From: Zavarzinia marina
Lineage (GTDB): Bacteria; Pseudomonadota; Alphaproteobacteria; Zavarziniales; Zavarziniaceae
Assembly (NCBI RefSeq): GCF_021568905.1
Contig: NZ_JAKGSB010000002.1
Span: 600,079-664,078 of the forward strand
DNA: 64,000 nucleotides
Reading direction: 5' to 3'
The notes beneath the pieces were generated by a model that ran no database searches, had not been told where the DNA came from, and saw only the letters and a program-made list of their open reading frames with translations. The position numbers were made by a program, and so were the translations under genes. Below are positions 37,179-46,049 of the stretch, in pieces. Numbering within the stretch: the stretch's first letter is position 1; every line of letters begins with the position of its first letter.

Positions 37179-38570
37179 TCAGCGCGCCAGGCGGCGCGCC
37201 GCCGCCATGCCCACCAGCGCCAGGGGCACGCAGGCGACGAAGATCCAGGGTCCGGCGGCCAGTGCCGTCGCCGGGCCCGGATCGGCGCCGAGCCCCCTTG
37301 CGTTGGCGACGATGCCGGCCCCGGCGGCGCCCAGCGCATAGCCGAGCAATTGCACCGTCGGCACCACCGCCGCCGCGAGGCCGCGCTCTCCCTCGTCCAC
37401 CGCCTCGACGATACGGCGGGTGACGAAGGCCCAGACCATGCCCATACCGCCGCCCTGCAGGAAGGCGACGACCGCCACCCAGAAGAGGCCGCCGAAGGGC
37501 ACGGCCCAGGCCGAGAGCGGCACCGCGAGGCCGGCGGCGGCGGCGCCCGCCAGGATCACCCGGCGCTCCGCCCTGGGCCCGACGCCGGCGAAGACGACGG
37601 CGGTCAGGGTCCAGGCCACCGCCTCCACCGCGATGACGTAGCCGACCACCAGGGGCCGCGTGCCGTGCAGATGTTCCATCAGGATCGGCGCGAAGACGGT
37701 GAACGGCATGGTGGCGATCGAGACCGCGAGCACCAGCATGAAGCCGGCGGCGGCCGCGCCGGGCCGGAAGGTGGCGCGCGGCAGGATCGGCACCGCCGCC
37801 CGCCGGTCGAGGCCGATGGCAAAGCCGAGCAGCGCCAGCCCGGCGAGCCCGGCGCCCAGCGCCGACGGCACATGGCCGATCACCCCCGCCGCCGCGATGC
37901 CGAGCACGCCGAGCGCGACGACGAAGAGCCGGGCGAGCGGCATGGGCGTCGGCGCCTCTCCCGCCCGGGCCTTCGCCGTGCCGTCGCCGGGCAGGAAGCG
38001 AGCGAAGGCGAGTCCCAGCACGAGGGCCTGGGCGGCGAAGGCCCAGAAGGCGCCGCGCCAGAATCCCGCCTCGGTGAAGAGACCGCCGATCAGTGGCCCG
38101 AACAGCGCCGCGACGCCCCAGATCACGGCGACGACGGCGAAGAGGCGCGGCCAGAGCGCCGCCGGAAACAACCGCTCCAGCGCGACATAGGCAAGCGCCA
38201 CCATCGCCCCGCCCCCGGCCCCCTGGAGCGCCCGGCCGAGCAGCATCACCGCCATGTCGGGTGCCGCCGCGCTGGCGACGCAGCCGACGCCATAGAGCAA
38301 TGCGCCGCCCGTGATCGCGGCGCGGATCGTGAAGCGCCGCATCGCCGAGCCGGCGGCGGCACCCGCGACGATGGAGGCAAGGACATAGAGCGCCGTCGCC
38401 CAGGCGAGATAGGCGGCGCCGCCGATCTCCGCCACCACGGTCGGCATCGCCGTCGCCACCAGCAGGCTGTCGGCGGCATGAAGCCAGATGCCGAAGCAGA
38501 GCAGCAGGAAAACCGGAAAATGGCGTTCCCGCAGGACGTCGGCCCAGCGCGCCGTGGCACCGTCGCTCAT
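37179..38570 (-). CDS. MFS transporter, DHA2-like
   Basis: 463 aa with about 14 predicted membrane helices. ALQGAGGGAMVALAYVALERLF is the MFS motif-C-like antiporter segment, typical of drug:H+ antiporters. The first helices include FPVFLLLCFGIWLHAADSLLVATAMPTVV. It probably exports small hydrophobic compounds by proton exchange. It sits on the opposite strand between the two desaturase-family genes, with its stop abutting the stop of copy 1, and no regulator gene is adjacent. Confidence 0.88.
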   Translation of the reverse strand: MSDGATARWADVLRERHFPVFLLLCFGIWLHAADSLLVATAMPTVVAEIGGAAYLAWATALYVLASIVAGAAAGSAMRRFTIRAAITGGALLYGVGCVASAAAPDMAVMLLGRALQGAGGGAMVALAYVALERLFPAALWPRLFAVVAVIWGVAALFGPLIGGLFTEAGFWRGAFWAFAAQALVLGLAFARFLPGDGTAKARAGEAPTPMPLARLFVVALGVLGIAAAGVIGHVPSALGAGLAGLALLGFAIGLDRRAAVPILPRATFRPGAAAAGFMLVLAVSIATMPFTVFAPILMEHLHGTRPLVVGYVIAVEAVAWTLTAVVFAGVGPRAERRVILAGAAAAGLAVPLSAWAVPFGGLFWVAVVAFLQGGGMGMVWAFVTRRIVEAVDEGERGLAAAVVPTVQLLGYALGAAGAGIVANARGLGADPGPATALAAGPWIFVACVPLALVGMAAARRLAR

Positions 38571-38683
38571 CGCGGGACCGACCCGTTGCGACGCATCATC
38601 ATGGTTCGACAGATCGTGTTTTGGCGGTGACCGCGCCGGGGTGCCCCGCTAATATCCACGAAAAACATGAGGAAACCCCCGGC

Positions 38684-39598
38684 ATGACCCTGCCCGATCC
38701 GGTGTTCTATGCCATTCCCGCCTTCGGGATCCTGATCTTCGCCGAACTCGCCTGGATGAAGCTGCGCGGCGGCGTCGCCTATGAGGGCCGGGATGCGGCG
38801 GCGTCCCTGACCATGGGCTTCGGCAGCCTGATCCCCGGCCTTCTGAAGGGGCTGGTGCTCTATGGCGCCTTCGAATGGGTGCATGGTTTCGCGCTCTTCG
38901 ACATCGGTTTCCAGTGGTGGGCCTTCGTCGCCGTCTTCTTCGCCGAAGACCTCTGCTACTACTGGTTCCACCGTCTCAGCCACGAGCATCGCATCTGGTG
39001 GGCGGCCCATATCAATCACCATTCCTCGCAGCACTACAACCTCTCGACCGCGCTGCGCCAGACCTGGACCGGGCAATTGGCCCTGACCTGGATCTGCTGG
39101 CTGCCGCTCGCCCTGATCGGCTTCCCGACGGAGCTGATCTTCTTCCAGATGGGCGTCAGCCTGATCTATCAGTTCTGGATCCATACCGAGGCGGTGGGCA
39201 GGCTGCCCGCCTGGTTCGAGGCCGTGTTCAACACGCCATCGCACCACCGGGTCCATCACGCCACCAATCCGCGCTATCTGGACGCCAATTACGCCGGCAT
39301 CCTGATCGTCTGGGACCGGATGTTCGGCAGCTTCGTGCCGGAGGACGGAACGGAGCCCTGCCGTTACGGCATCGTGAAGAACATCGGCAGTTTCAATCCC
39401 CTGGTGATCGCCTTCCACGAATGGCGGTCGCTCGCCCGAGACGTCGCCCGGGCGCGGACCTGGCGCGGCCGGCTGCACACGCTGTTCGGCCCGCCCGGCT
39501 GGCGCGAGGACGGCAAGGGCACCACCTCGGCCGAGATCCGCCGCCTCTGGGCCGCGCGTCAGGCCGCGGTCCGGCAGCACGTCCAGCCGGCCGAATGA
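38684..39598 (+). CDS. Sterol desaturase/fatty acid hydroxylase family protein (copy 2)
   Basis: 304 aa. It shares the whole plan of copy 1: VAYEGRDAAASLTMGFGSL, HRLSH, HINHHS, QFWIHTEAVGRLPAWFEAVF, HRVHHATNPRYLD and WREDGKG. The His clusters are intact. The two proteins are clearly paralogues from a local duplication, now split by the MFS gene. GAGGAAA precedes the ATG. The two may act on different lipids or in different conditions. Confidence 0.9.
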   Translation: MTLPDPVFYAIPAFGILIFAELAWMKLRGGVAYEGRDAAASLTMGFGSLIPGLLKGLVLYGAFEWVHGFALFDIGFQWWAFVAVFFAEDLCYYWFHRLSHEHRIWWAAHINHHSSQHYNLSTALRQTWTGQLALTWICWLPLALIGFPTELIFFQMGVSLIYQFWIHTEAVGRLPAWFEAVFNTPSHHRVHHATNPRYLDANYAGILIVWDRMFGSFVPEDGTEPCRYGIVKNIGSFNPLVIAFHEWRSLARDVARARTWRGRLHTLFGPPGWREDGKGTTSAEIRRLWAARQAAVRQHVQPAE

Positions 39599-39638
39599 CC
39601 GGACGCCGGGAATCCGGCCCGAAACATCGGGGGATGAT

Positions 39639-40064
39639 TTAGGGGAGAGCTTTCCGGAAGCGGATCACGCCGCCGAAATCGTCGCCCGCCGGACCGATCA
39701 GCGGCGGCAGGCCGTCGTCGCGCGGGCCGCCGAAATCGAAGGATTCGCCGCTGCCGCCGGAGCGCGCCGTCGGACCGGAGCGCGCCGTCAGGCCCGGCGG
39801 CGACGCCAGGGGTCGCAGGCCGGGGCTCGGCGGTACCATGGCGGTCAGCCCCGGCACCGTCGGCCCCAGGGCCGGACCCGAGCGTGGAATGGTGACACGC
39901 GCACCGTCCCGTCCTTCGCCGATCGCCCGCCCGTCACCGATGGCGGGCGCGATGTCGACCTTGCCGGAGTCGCGCAGACTCTCGGCCCGGGCCCCGAGGC
40001 CCGCGCCCCCCCATAGGGCAGCCGCCACCGCGATGGCGGAGAGTATCGACCGGAAGGCGTGCAT
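39639..40064 (-). CDS. Secreted Pro/Gly-rich small protein, unknown
   Basis: 141 aa with a clear signal peptide (FRSILSAIAVAAALWGGAGLGARAES). The mature part is low in complexity: Pro, Gly and Ser dominate (PGLTAMVPPSPGLRPL, GLTARSGPTARSGGSGES), and it ends DDFGGVIRFRKALP. No domain recognised. Probably a periplasmic or surface protein, or a poorly conserved gene. Neighbours do not help. Confidence 0.55.
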   Translation of the reverse strand: MHAFRSILSAIAVAAALWGGAGLGARAESLRDSGKVDIAPAIGDGRAIGEGRDGARVTIPRSGPALGPTVPGLTAMVPPSPGLRPLASPPGLTARSGPTARSGGSGESFDFGGPRDDGLPPLIGPAGDDFGGVIRFRKALP

Positions 40065-40139
40065 GAATGCACGCTACGCCCCGAGCGGGCGGAGTCCAGC
40101 AGGACTGCGACCAATGCGGTTCGACCCGATTCGGGAGGG

Positions 40140-40931
40140 TCAGGCGAGCGGCGTCGAGGGGTCGTGCTGGCGCGCCAGATAGCGTTCGCCACCGTCGACG
40201 GCGATCACCTGCCCGGTCACCTGGGCAGCCCCCGCGAGGAAGACGACGGCATCCGCGATGTCGCCCGGACCGAGCCCGGGACCGAGGGGCAGCTTGCCCT
40301 TTTCGGCGGCGAAACGGGCCTCGTCCTGGAACGGACTGATCAGGGTCAGGCCGGGCGCGACCCCGTTCACCCGGATGCGCGGCGCATAGTGGCGCGCGGC
40401 GAGATCGGTGATGGTCGCGAGTGTCGCCTTGCCGAGCGTATAGGAGAGAAAATCCGGGTGCGGCCAGGCCAGCTTGGCGTCCAGCACGTTGACCACCGCG
40501 CCCCCGTCTGCGCCGCGTGCCCGGTCGAGGGCCTGGATCAGCATCAGGGGGGCGAGCGCGTTGACCGCCATATGGCGGTTGAAACTGCCGGGCGTGAGGC
40601 TGGCGAAATCGTCCGGCTCGAAACGCGAGGCATTGTTGACGACGAGGCCGATGTCGGGCCGGCGCGCGAAGAGATCATCGATCCGGGCCGCCAGCGCCGC
40701 CGCATCCCCGAGGTCGAGGGTCACCAGGTCAACCGCCGCGCCCGCCGCGCCGAGATCGGCGAGAAAGCCGGGATCGACCGTCGCCGGGTCACGCGTCTGC
40801 AGCACGAGGTCGTAGCCCGCCGCCGCCAGCGCCCGGGCGATGGCGCCGCCGATGCGCCGCGTGCCGCCGGTGATCAGGGCGGTCCCGGCGCGCTTGCCGG
40901 CGCCGGCCGGTTCGCGATCGCTGCCGTTCAT
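40140..40931 (-). CDS. SDR oxidoreductase, pteridine-reductase-like
   Basis: 263 aa. The cofactor motif is TGGTRRIGGAIARALA (TGxxRRIG, as in FolM/PTR1-type pteridine reductases), with NNAS in LVVNNASRFEPDDF and the catalytic pair in SYTLGKATL. The Arg-Arg after the first Gly is typical of NADPH-dependent pteridine reductases, which reduce dihydrofolate or dihydromonapterin. GGAGGAGG precedes the ATG. Confidence 0.8.
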   Translation of the reverse strand: MNGSDREPAGAGKRAGTALITGGTRRIGGAIARALAAAGYDLVLQTRDPATVDPGFLADLGAAGAAVDLVTLDLGDAAALAARIDDLFARRPDIGLVVNNASRFEPDDFASLTPGSFNRHMAVNALAPLMLIQALDRARGADGGAVVNVLDAKLAWPHPDFLSYTLGKATLATITDLAARHYAPRIRVNGVAPGLTLISPFQDEARFAAEKGKLPLGPGLGPGDIADAVVFLAGAAQVTGQVIAVDGGERYLARQHDPSTPLA

Positions 40932-41069
40932 GGTCGATTCCTCCTCCGGCCCATTGGTAATGGCTGAAGGGCCCATTCGCCACGATGTTTGTGTGATAGG
41001 GCAAATCGGCTATGATCCGGCGCCGGCGCGCCGGCGCCTCGGCACCATGTCACATTGGGGGGAATCACC

Positions 41070-41315
41070 ATGTCCGAAGAACTGACCATCAAGCGCGGCA
41101 CCAAGATCGACGAGGCGGATGCCGCCTCCATCGACAAGTCGAAGCTCGGCATCCTGCTGGCCAAGCCGCCCCAGGACGCGACCGAGGGCCAGGCCCGCTA
41201 CAACGGCTATACCCAGTGCCCCTGGTGCGGCCACGTCGGCTGGACCGTCGGCCTCGACACCAATTACTACGTCAACGTCGTCTGCGGCTCCTGCGGCGGC
41301 CTCTTCCGCGCCTGA
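41070..41315 (+). CDS. Small zinc-ribbon protein, unknown
   Basis: 81 aa. Two Cys pairs (CPWCGHVGW ... VVCGSCGGLF), about 22 residues apart, form a likely zinc ribbon in the C-terminal half. The N-terminal 40 residues are charged. GGGGGGAA precedes the ATG. It could be a nucleic-acid or protein-binding adaptor; no partner is apparent. Confidence 0.7.
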   Translation: MSEELTIKRGTKIDEADAASIDKSKLGILLAKPPQDATEGQARYNGYTQCPWCGHVGWTVGLDTNYYVNVVCGSCGGLFRA

Positions 41316-41329
41316 TCCGGCCCGCGCCC

Positions 41330-41353
41330 GCCGGACACCTTCCGGTGTCCGGC
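41330..41353. terminator. Inverted repeat between convergent genes
   Basis: GCCGGACACC (41330-41339) and GGTGTCCGGC (41344-41353), a perfect 10-bp stem with a TTCC loop, in the 51 bases between the zinc-ribbon gene and the thioesterase gene. Probably a bidirectional terminator; no T-tract. Confidence 0.55.
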
Positions 41354-41366
41354 TCTCGCGCCGCGC

Positions 41367-41747
41367 TCATCCGACCGGACGCGGCTGTCCCTTGGCGTCG
41401 ATCGCGACGAAGGTGAAGGTCGCCTCGGTCACCTTGTAGCGATCCTCGCTGTCGCGGCTGCGCCGCCAGGCTTCGACGTGGATCTTCATCGACGTCCGGC
41501 CGACCGAAAGCAGCGTCGCATAGAGACTGACCTCGTCCCCGATCGCGACCGGGCGCAGGAACACCATGCCGTCGACGGCGATGGTGGCGCAGCGCCCCTT
41601 GGCACGGCGCGCGGCGGCGCTGCCGGCGGCGAGATCCATCTGCGCCATCAGCCAGCCCCCGAAGATGTCGCCCGCGGGATTGGTATCCGCTGGCATCGCG
41701 ATGGTCCGAATGACGGCTTCGGCCTGGGGCGGTACTTCGTTGCTCAT
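41367..41747 (-). CDS. yciA: Acyl-CoA thioesterase, YciA-like hotdog
   Basis: 126 aa. The hotdog signature is TNPAGDIFGGWLMAQMDLAAG, with the catalytic Asp in GDIFGGW. It hydrolyses acyl-CoA esters. The length fits YciA. It is on the same strand as, and 54 bp downstream of, the last gene of the phenol operon, so it could be transcribed with it; no strong terminator is seen between them. Confidence 0.85.
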   Translation of the reverse strand: MSNEVPPQAEAVIRTIAMPADTNPAGDIFGGWLMAQMDLAAGSAAARRAKGRCATIAVDGMVFLRPVAIGDEVSLYATLLSVGRTSMKIHVEAWRRSRDSEDRYKVTEATFTFVAIDAKGQPRPVG

Positions 41748-41801
41748 GCGCTGGGGCTTCCCGAGGGGATTCGATGCCGGATCCTACCTCAGAATTTCCG
41801 A

Positions 41802-43184
41802 TCAATAGTCGCGCAGACGATCGATATCGAGGAAGCGTGCCATGTCCCGGTCGAGGATCGACCAGTCGGCGGTCATGGTGATGCGGTTGTAGCGCTGGCC
41901 GATGACGTTCCAGAGCACATAGTTGCGCGCCATCCACAGGCCCGAGTCCGGGGTGAAATCCAGGGCGTCGTCCAGCACGCGCCACAGCCGTCCGCGCTGG
42001 TCGTACATCTCCTGGTACTGGGCGTAGTGGAATTCCTTGTCGATGTAGAGCAGGCGCCGGCCATAGACGTAGTTGCCGGACTTGTCCCTGACCTCGAGGT
42101 ACCAGACCGGGCGCAGTTCGAGGTCGATGGTCTCGATCTCGCATTCGTTCTCCGAATATTGCGCGGGATCATAGGCGTGGCCGACCTCGGGTTGGGACAG
42201 CACGAAACCCTCGCCCACGATCTCGAAATCGAATTTGCGCGGATCCGGCTTCAGCCAGGACTGGCGCCATTCGTCCCAGGTCGCCTCGATCCCCGGCGTC
42301 ATCGGGTCCTGGGTGTCGGAACCGCCCAGGATGCGGGTGCGGCGCATGGTCGGGACATAGCCCCGGAAATCGTCCGGCTTGTCGGCGGAGGCGAAGCGCC
42401 GCCTCGTGGCGGCCAGGCCCTTGATGTCGCGCGGCGAGAGAAAGACGATGGAACCGGCCTCGACCGTATCGTCCTCGCCCCGGACGTCGCCCAAGGGTTC
42501 GCTGTCGACCCTTCCATGCATCTTCTGCCACCAGAGATGCATTTCATAGCGCCGCTCCACCCGGTTGTCGGGCAGGCAGGAGACCAGTTCCATGGGCTTC
42601 AGGGCGGCATTGTCGTTGCCGACCCCGCGCGAGAGAAAGGCCCAGTAGAGCTCCAGCCCGTTGCTCGGCTTCATATAGGGCAGGCCCGCTTCGGTCAGCA
42701 GCGCGAAATCGCCATTGGCGTCGAGCAATTCGCCCTTCTCGTTGATCGAGAATGTGCCGGCCTTCTTCGTCGCCTCCAGGCGCCCGCGCGACATCGTATA
42801 GGGTGTCGTCGGCACGATGCGGATCTTCTTCCAGCGGAACCAGTCGCCGGAGGTCAGGCGGTCGTAACTGGGGCCGGGCAGGTAATCCTTCAGCCACGGG
42901 TAATCGCCGACATTCGCCGCCGTGATCTCCAGGCCCGGCTTCAGGTCCGGCGGCAGATCGGCGGCCGCGACCAGGCTGCGGGCGGAATAGCCGCGAAACG
43001 CCGTCCAGTCCTCGGCCAGGGCGACGGCCTTCGGGTCCGCCAGCATTTCGGCGAAGCGGGCGTGACCTTCGAAGCCGGTCCTGGCCGCCAGGGCGCGCCA
43101 TTCATCGACCCATTCCGCCGCCGGGGCCGGCGTGGCGATCAGAGCGAGGGCCGCCGCCAGGGCGAGCCGGCGCCAGCCCCTCAT
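41802..43184 (-). CDS. DUF1329 protein, last cistron of the phenol operon
   Basis: 460 aa with a signal peptide (LALAAALALIATPAPAAE). DUF1329 blocks include LYWAFLSRGVGNDN, HLWWQKMHGRVDSEPLGDVRG, ELRPVWYLEVRDKSGNYVYGRRLLYIDKEF and the ending FLDIDRLRDY. It is closer in sequence to the 54610 protein (KMHGRKDVEPFGDI, LFDIDQLRDYK) than to the two array copies. Its ATG overlaps the stop of dmpD (ATGA), so it is translationally coupled to the phenol pathway. This placement suggests a role in handling the aromatic substrate or protecting the envelope. Confidence 0.88.
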   Translation of the reverse strand: MRGWRRLALAAALALIATPAPAAEWVDEWRALAARTGFEGHARFAEMLADPKAVALAEDWTAFRGYSARSLVAAADLPPDLKPGLEITAANVGDYPWLKDYLPGPSYDRLTSGDWFRWKKIRIVPTTPYTMSRGRLEATKKAGTFSINEKGELLDANGDFALLTEAGLPYMKPSNGLELYWAFLSRGVGNDNAALKPMELVSCLPDNRVERRYEMHLWWQKMHGRVDSEPLGDVRGEDDTVEAGSIVFLSPRDIKGLAATRRRFASADKPDDFRGYVPTMRRTRILGGSDTQDPMTPGIEATWDEWRQSWLKPDPRKFDFEIVGEGFVLSQPEVGHAYDPAQYSENECEIETIDLELRPVWYLEVRDKSGNYVYGRRLLYIDKEFHYAQYQEMYDQRGRLWRVLDDALDFTPDSGLWMARNYVLWNVIGQRYNRITMTADWSILDRDMARFLDIDRLRDY

Positions 43185-44011
43185 GCCTCACCCGAGAGGA
43201 AGTCGTCGACCAGCATGTTGAAGCGCGCCGCATGCTCGATCTGGGTCCAATGGCCACATTGCCCGAACATATGCAGTTCGGCGCGCGGCAGCAGGCGGAA
43301 CAGGCGTTCGGCGTTGCTGGGCGGGATCACCCGGTCCTCGCGGCCGTGGAGGATCAGGGCCGGCTTGTCGATCGCGGCGATATCCGCCTCGGGCGTCGCC
43401 AGCGCCGTCACCCAGCGCTGGCGCGGGGCCGGGAACAGGGCGGCGAAGCGCTCCTGCACGCCGGCGCGGATGCTGGCTTCGTAACGCATGCGCACCAGGT
43501 CGTCGGTGGCGCGGGACGGATCGTAGGAGAAGATGCCGATCAGGCGGCGCATGGTCTCGATCGACGGCTGGTAACCCCAGACGTCGTCCAGCCCCCTGGT
43601 GATGGCGAATTCGACCCCCGCCGCGCCCATCAGCACCAGACGGCGCACCCGTTCCGGGGCATGGACGGCAAGCGCGAGCGCCAGCGCCGCCCCGAAGGAA
43701 TTGCCGACGATGTCGACCTGCTCGTCGAGCTCGAGGGCTTCGAGAAAGCCGGTCAGATGGGCGACGCAACGCGCCATCGAAAACTCCAGCCCCGGCGGGC
43801 TTTCGGTATAGCCGAAACCCAGCATGTCGGGCGCCAGCACCCGGCGCGACGCCGACAGCGGCGCCATGTTCAGGCGCCAATTGGCATAGGCCGAGACCCC
43901 GGGGCCGGAGCCGTGGATCAGCAGCAGCGGCCGCCCCGCGCCCAGGTCATGGTAATTGGTGGCGATACCGCCGGCGGTGACGCGCCGGCCGATCTCCGGA
44001 TTCTGCTCCAT
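43181..44011 (-). CDS. dmpD: 2-hydroxymuconic semialdehyde hydrolase
   Basis: 276 aa, alpha/beta hydrolase of the C-C bond hydrolase group. The nucleophile Ser105 is in IVGNSFGAAL, the acid Asp226 in LHGREDRVIP and His254 in QCGHWTQIEH. The oxyanion region is IHGSGPGVSAYANWR. DmpD/XylF enzymes split 2-hydroxymuconic semialdehyde (or ketone analogues from methylcatechols) to formate and 2-oxopent-4-enoate. In canonical dmp operons this gene follows dmpC; here it has moved near the 3' end. Confidence 0.9.
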   Translation of the reverse strand: MEQNPEIGRRVTAGGIATNYHDLGAGRPLLLIHGSGPGVSAYANWRLNMAPLSASRRVLAPDMLGFGYTESPPGLEFSMARCVAHLTGFLEALELDEQVDIVGNSFGAALALALAVHAPERVRRLVLMGAAGVEFAITRGLDDVWGYQPSIETMRRLIGIFSYDPSRATDDLVRMRYEASIRAGVQERFAALFPAPRQRWVTALATPEADIAAIDKPALILHGREDRVIPPSNAERLFRLLPRAELHMFGQCGHWTQIEHAARFNMLVDDFLSGEA

Positions 44012-44055
44012 GGTGCCAGTCCTTGGAAGTGTTCAGTCCTTGGAAGTGCCGGGCC

Positions 44056-45090
44056 TCAGAAGAAACGGTCGTAGTGGATCTGCTCGAACGGCACTTTCAG
44101 ATCCAGCATCAGCATGCGCTGCAGGGCTTCCGCCATGGGCGGCGGCCCGGCGAAATAGATTTCGGCCTCGCGCAGGCTCTCGCCCATCTGGCGCCCGACG
44201 ACCTCGTGGACGAAGCCGGACAGGCCCTGCCAGCCCGCGCTCAGGGGATCCTCCAGGGTGGAGACGACGGGGTGGTAGAGCAGACTGTCGCCGAAGCCCG
44301 GCAGGTCGACCAGATGGGTTTCGCCGCAGATGTCCGCCGCCGTGCGCCCGCCATAGAAGAAATCGAGGCGGCGCGACGGATCGGCCCCGATCGCCCGCGC
44401 CAGGGAGATCATGGGCGCGAGGCCGGAGCCGCCGGCGATCAGCACCACCGGCCGCGTCGAATCCTCGACCAGATAGGCGAGACCATAGGGCCCGTCGAGG
44501 TCGAGCGTGGCGCCCGGTGCCATGTCGAACAGGGCGTTGCTGACCGCGCCGCCGGGCACGCGCTTGATCTGGAATTCCCAGATCCCTTCCGCATTCGGCA
44601 GGTTCGACATCGAATAGCAGCGGCGCAGGCCGTCCCCGGTGCGCAGGATGGCGTATTGGCCGGGAATGAAATCGGCCGGCCCGGGGGCGCGGAAGCTGAA
44701 TTCGCGGATGTCGCGGGTCAGATCGCGCGTGGCGGCCAGTTCCAGGGTCGTGACCTGCGGCGTGACGCGCGGCGCGCAAGCCCGATCCAGGCCGACCTTG
44801 ATGGTGACGTCGCCACAGGCGCGGGTCTGGCAGGCCAGTTGCAGGCCCTTTCGCCGGTCGCGCGCGGAAAGCCCCGGCGCGTCGGGCCAGAGTGTCTCCA
44901 CCTCGCCCGCCAAGACCTGGATCCGGCACGAGCCGCAGCCGCCCGACGAACATTCGTAGGGCAGGCCGAGGCCGGCGCGAAGGGCCGCCTGCAACAGCGA
45001 GGCATCGCCCGGATTCTGCACGAAGCTGGCGCCGCCCTCGATCGTCACCAGGGGGGCGGCATCCGTCTGGCGGGCCGGCGACGCGGTCAT
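44056..45090 (-). CDS. 2Fe-2S ferredoxin-FAD/NAD oxidoreductase, extra reductase
   Basis: 344 aa. An N-terminal plant-type 2Fe-2S domain has Cys47, Cys52, Cys55 and Cys87 (ECSSGGCGSC ... LACQTR). It is followed by an FAD domain (RRCYSMSNLPN) and an NAD domain (VVLIAGGSGLAPMISLARAIG, FAGPPPMAEAL). It has the same domain order as dmpP, so it is a second electron-transfer reductase in the operon. Its oxygenase partner is unknown: either a spare for the phenol hydroxylase, or a reductant for another enzyme. The start overlaps the stop of dmpI. Confidence 0.88.
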   Translation of the reverse strand: MTASPARQTDAAPLVTIEGGASFVQNPGDASLLQAALRAGLGLPYECSSGGCGSCRIQVLAGEVETLWPDAPGLSARDRRKGLQLACQTRACGDVTIKVGLDRACAPRVTPQVTTLELAATRDLTRDIREFSFRAPGPADFIPGQYAILRTGDGLRRCYSMSNLPNAEGIWEFQIKRVPGGAVSNALFDMAPGATLDLDGPYGLAYLVEDSTRPVVLIAGGSGLAPMISLARAIGADPSRRLDFFYGGRTAADICGETHLVDLPGFGDSLLYHPVVSTLEDPLSAGWQGLSGFVHEVVGRQMGESLREAEIYFAGPPPMAEALQRMLMLDLKVPFEQIHYDRFF

Positions 45091-45275
45091 GACGATTCCG
45101 CCTTGGAGACGCCGGCGACGCCGAAATGGGCCGCCGGCACTTCCCAGATGATCACCCGCACCGCCTGGCGCGGCACTTCGGCCGCGCGCTCGGCGGCGTC
45201 GGTCAGTTCCTTGATCAGCTTGCGCTTGGTCTCGGCCGAACGGCCCTCGATCAGGGTGACGTTGATGATGGGCAT
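45087..45275 (-). CDS. dmpI: 4-oxalocrotonate tautomerase
   Basis: 62 aa with the initiator Met. After its removal the numbering matches 4-OT: Pro1 (MPIINV), Arg11, Arg39 and Phe50, the catalytic set. It interconverts 2-hydroxymuconate and 4-oxalocrotonate in the dehydrogenase branch of meta cleavage. Small and easily missed; it is 2 bp after the dmpH stop. Confidence 0.95.
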   Translation of the reverse strand: MPIINVTLIEGRSAETKRKLIKELTDAAERAAEVPRQAVRVIIWEVPAAHFGVAGVSKAESS

Positions 45276-45277
45276 GG

Positions 45278-46048
45278 TCAGTCCCCCACGGTGATGGCGA
45301 CGCGGCCGAGACCTTCGATGTCGGTCTGGACGTATTCGCCGATGCTGAGCGCATGGGCGGCGGTGATGCCGCCCGCCATGACGATGTCGCCCGGCTCCAG
45401 GCTCTCGCCCCATTGCGCGACCATGCGGGCGGCGGCGACCAGGGAGCGCACCGGGTTGCCGAGGATCGCGGCGGTGGAGCCGATCTGGCGCGGCATGCCG
45501 TCGACCGAGAGCACGACGCCCAGGTTGGAGAGATCGAAGCTGGGCTTCACGAAACTGCCGATGACGAGGCCGGAGGACGAGGAATTGTCCGCGATCACAT
45601 CGGGCAGGGCGAAGCGGAAGGCCTGGTAGCGGCTGTCGATGATCTCCATCGCCGGCGCCACGCCCTCGACCGCCGCCATGGCTTCGAGCGCCGTCACCTT
45701 GCCGGCGAGACGCCGGCCCATGCGATAGACCACCTCGGGTTCCGCGCGGGGATGGACATAGCGGGCGCGGGACAGCGACGCGCCCTCTTCCAGCAGCATG
45801 GCATCGGTCAACCGGCCCCAGATCACTTCGTCGACGCCGACCTGGATCATCTTGGCCCGGCTGGTCAGGCCCATCTTCACGCCGATGCGGCGCTCGCCCC
45901 TTTCGAGGCGGCGGCGGATCGAAAGCGCCTGGATGGCATAGGCGTCGTCGATGCCGAGGTTCGGCAGTTCGTCCGTGATCTGCGGGATCGCGGTCGCGTT
46001 GCGGGCCGCCTCGTCGACGCGCAGGGCGAGTTCATGCAGGGCCGTCAT
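45278..46048 (-). CDS. dmpH: 4-oxalocrotonate decarboxylase
   Basis: 256 aa, of the fumarylacetoacetase-like hydratase/decarboxylase family. RIGVKMGLTSRAKMIQVGVDEVIWGRL, PRAEPEVVYRMGR and EIIDSRYQAFRFALPDVIADNSSSSG carry the metal-site residues. The DNSSSSG block fits DmpH better than DmpE. It decarboxylates 4-oxalocrotonate to 2-oxopent-4-enoate using Mg2+. It forms a complex with the hydratase in known systems; the two genes are adjacent (1-bp gap). Confidence 0.9.
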   Translation of the reverse strand: MTALHELALRVDEAARNATAIPQITDELPNLGIDDAYAIQALSIRRRLERGERRIGVKMGLTSRAKMIQVGVDEVIWGRLTDAMLLEEGASLSRARYVHPRAEPEVVYRMGRRLAGKVTALEAMAAVEGVAPAMEIIDSRYQAFRFALPDVIADNSSSSGLVIGSFVKPSFDLSNLGVVLSVDGMPRQIGSTAAILGNPVRSLVAAARMVAQWGESLEPGDIVMAGGITAAHALSIGEYVQTDIEGLGRVAITVGD

Positions 46049-46049
46049 C

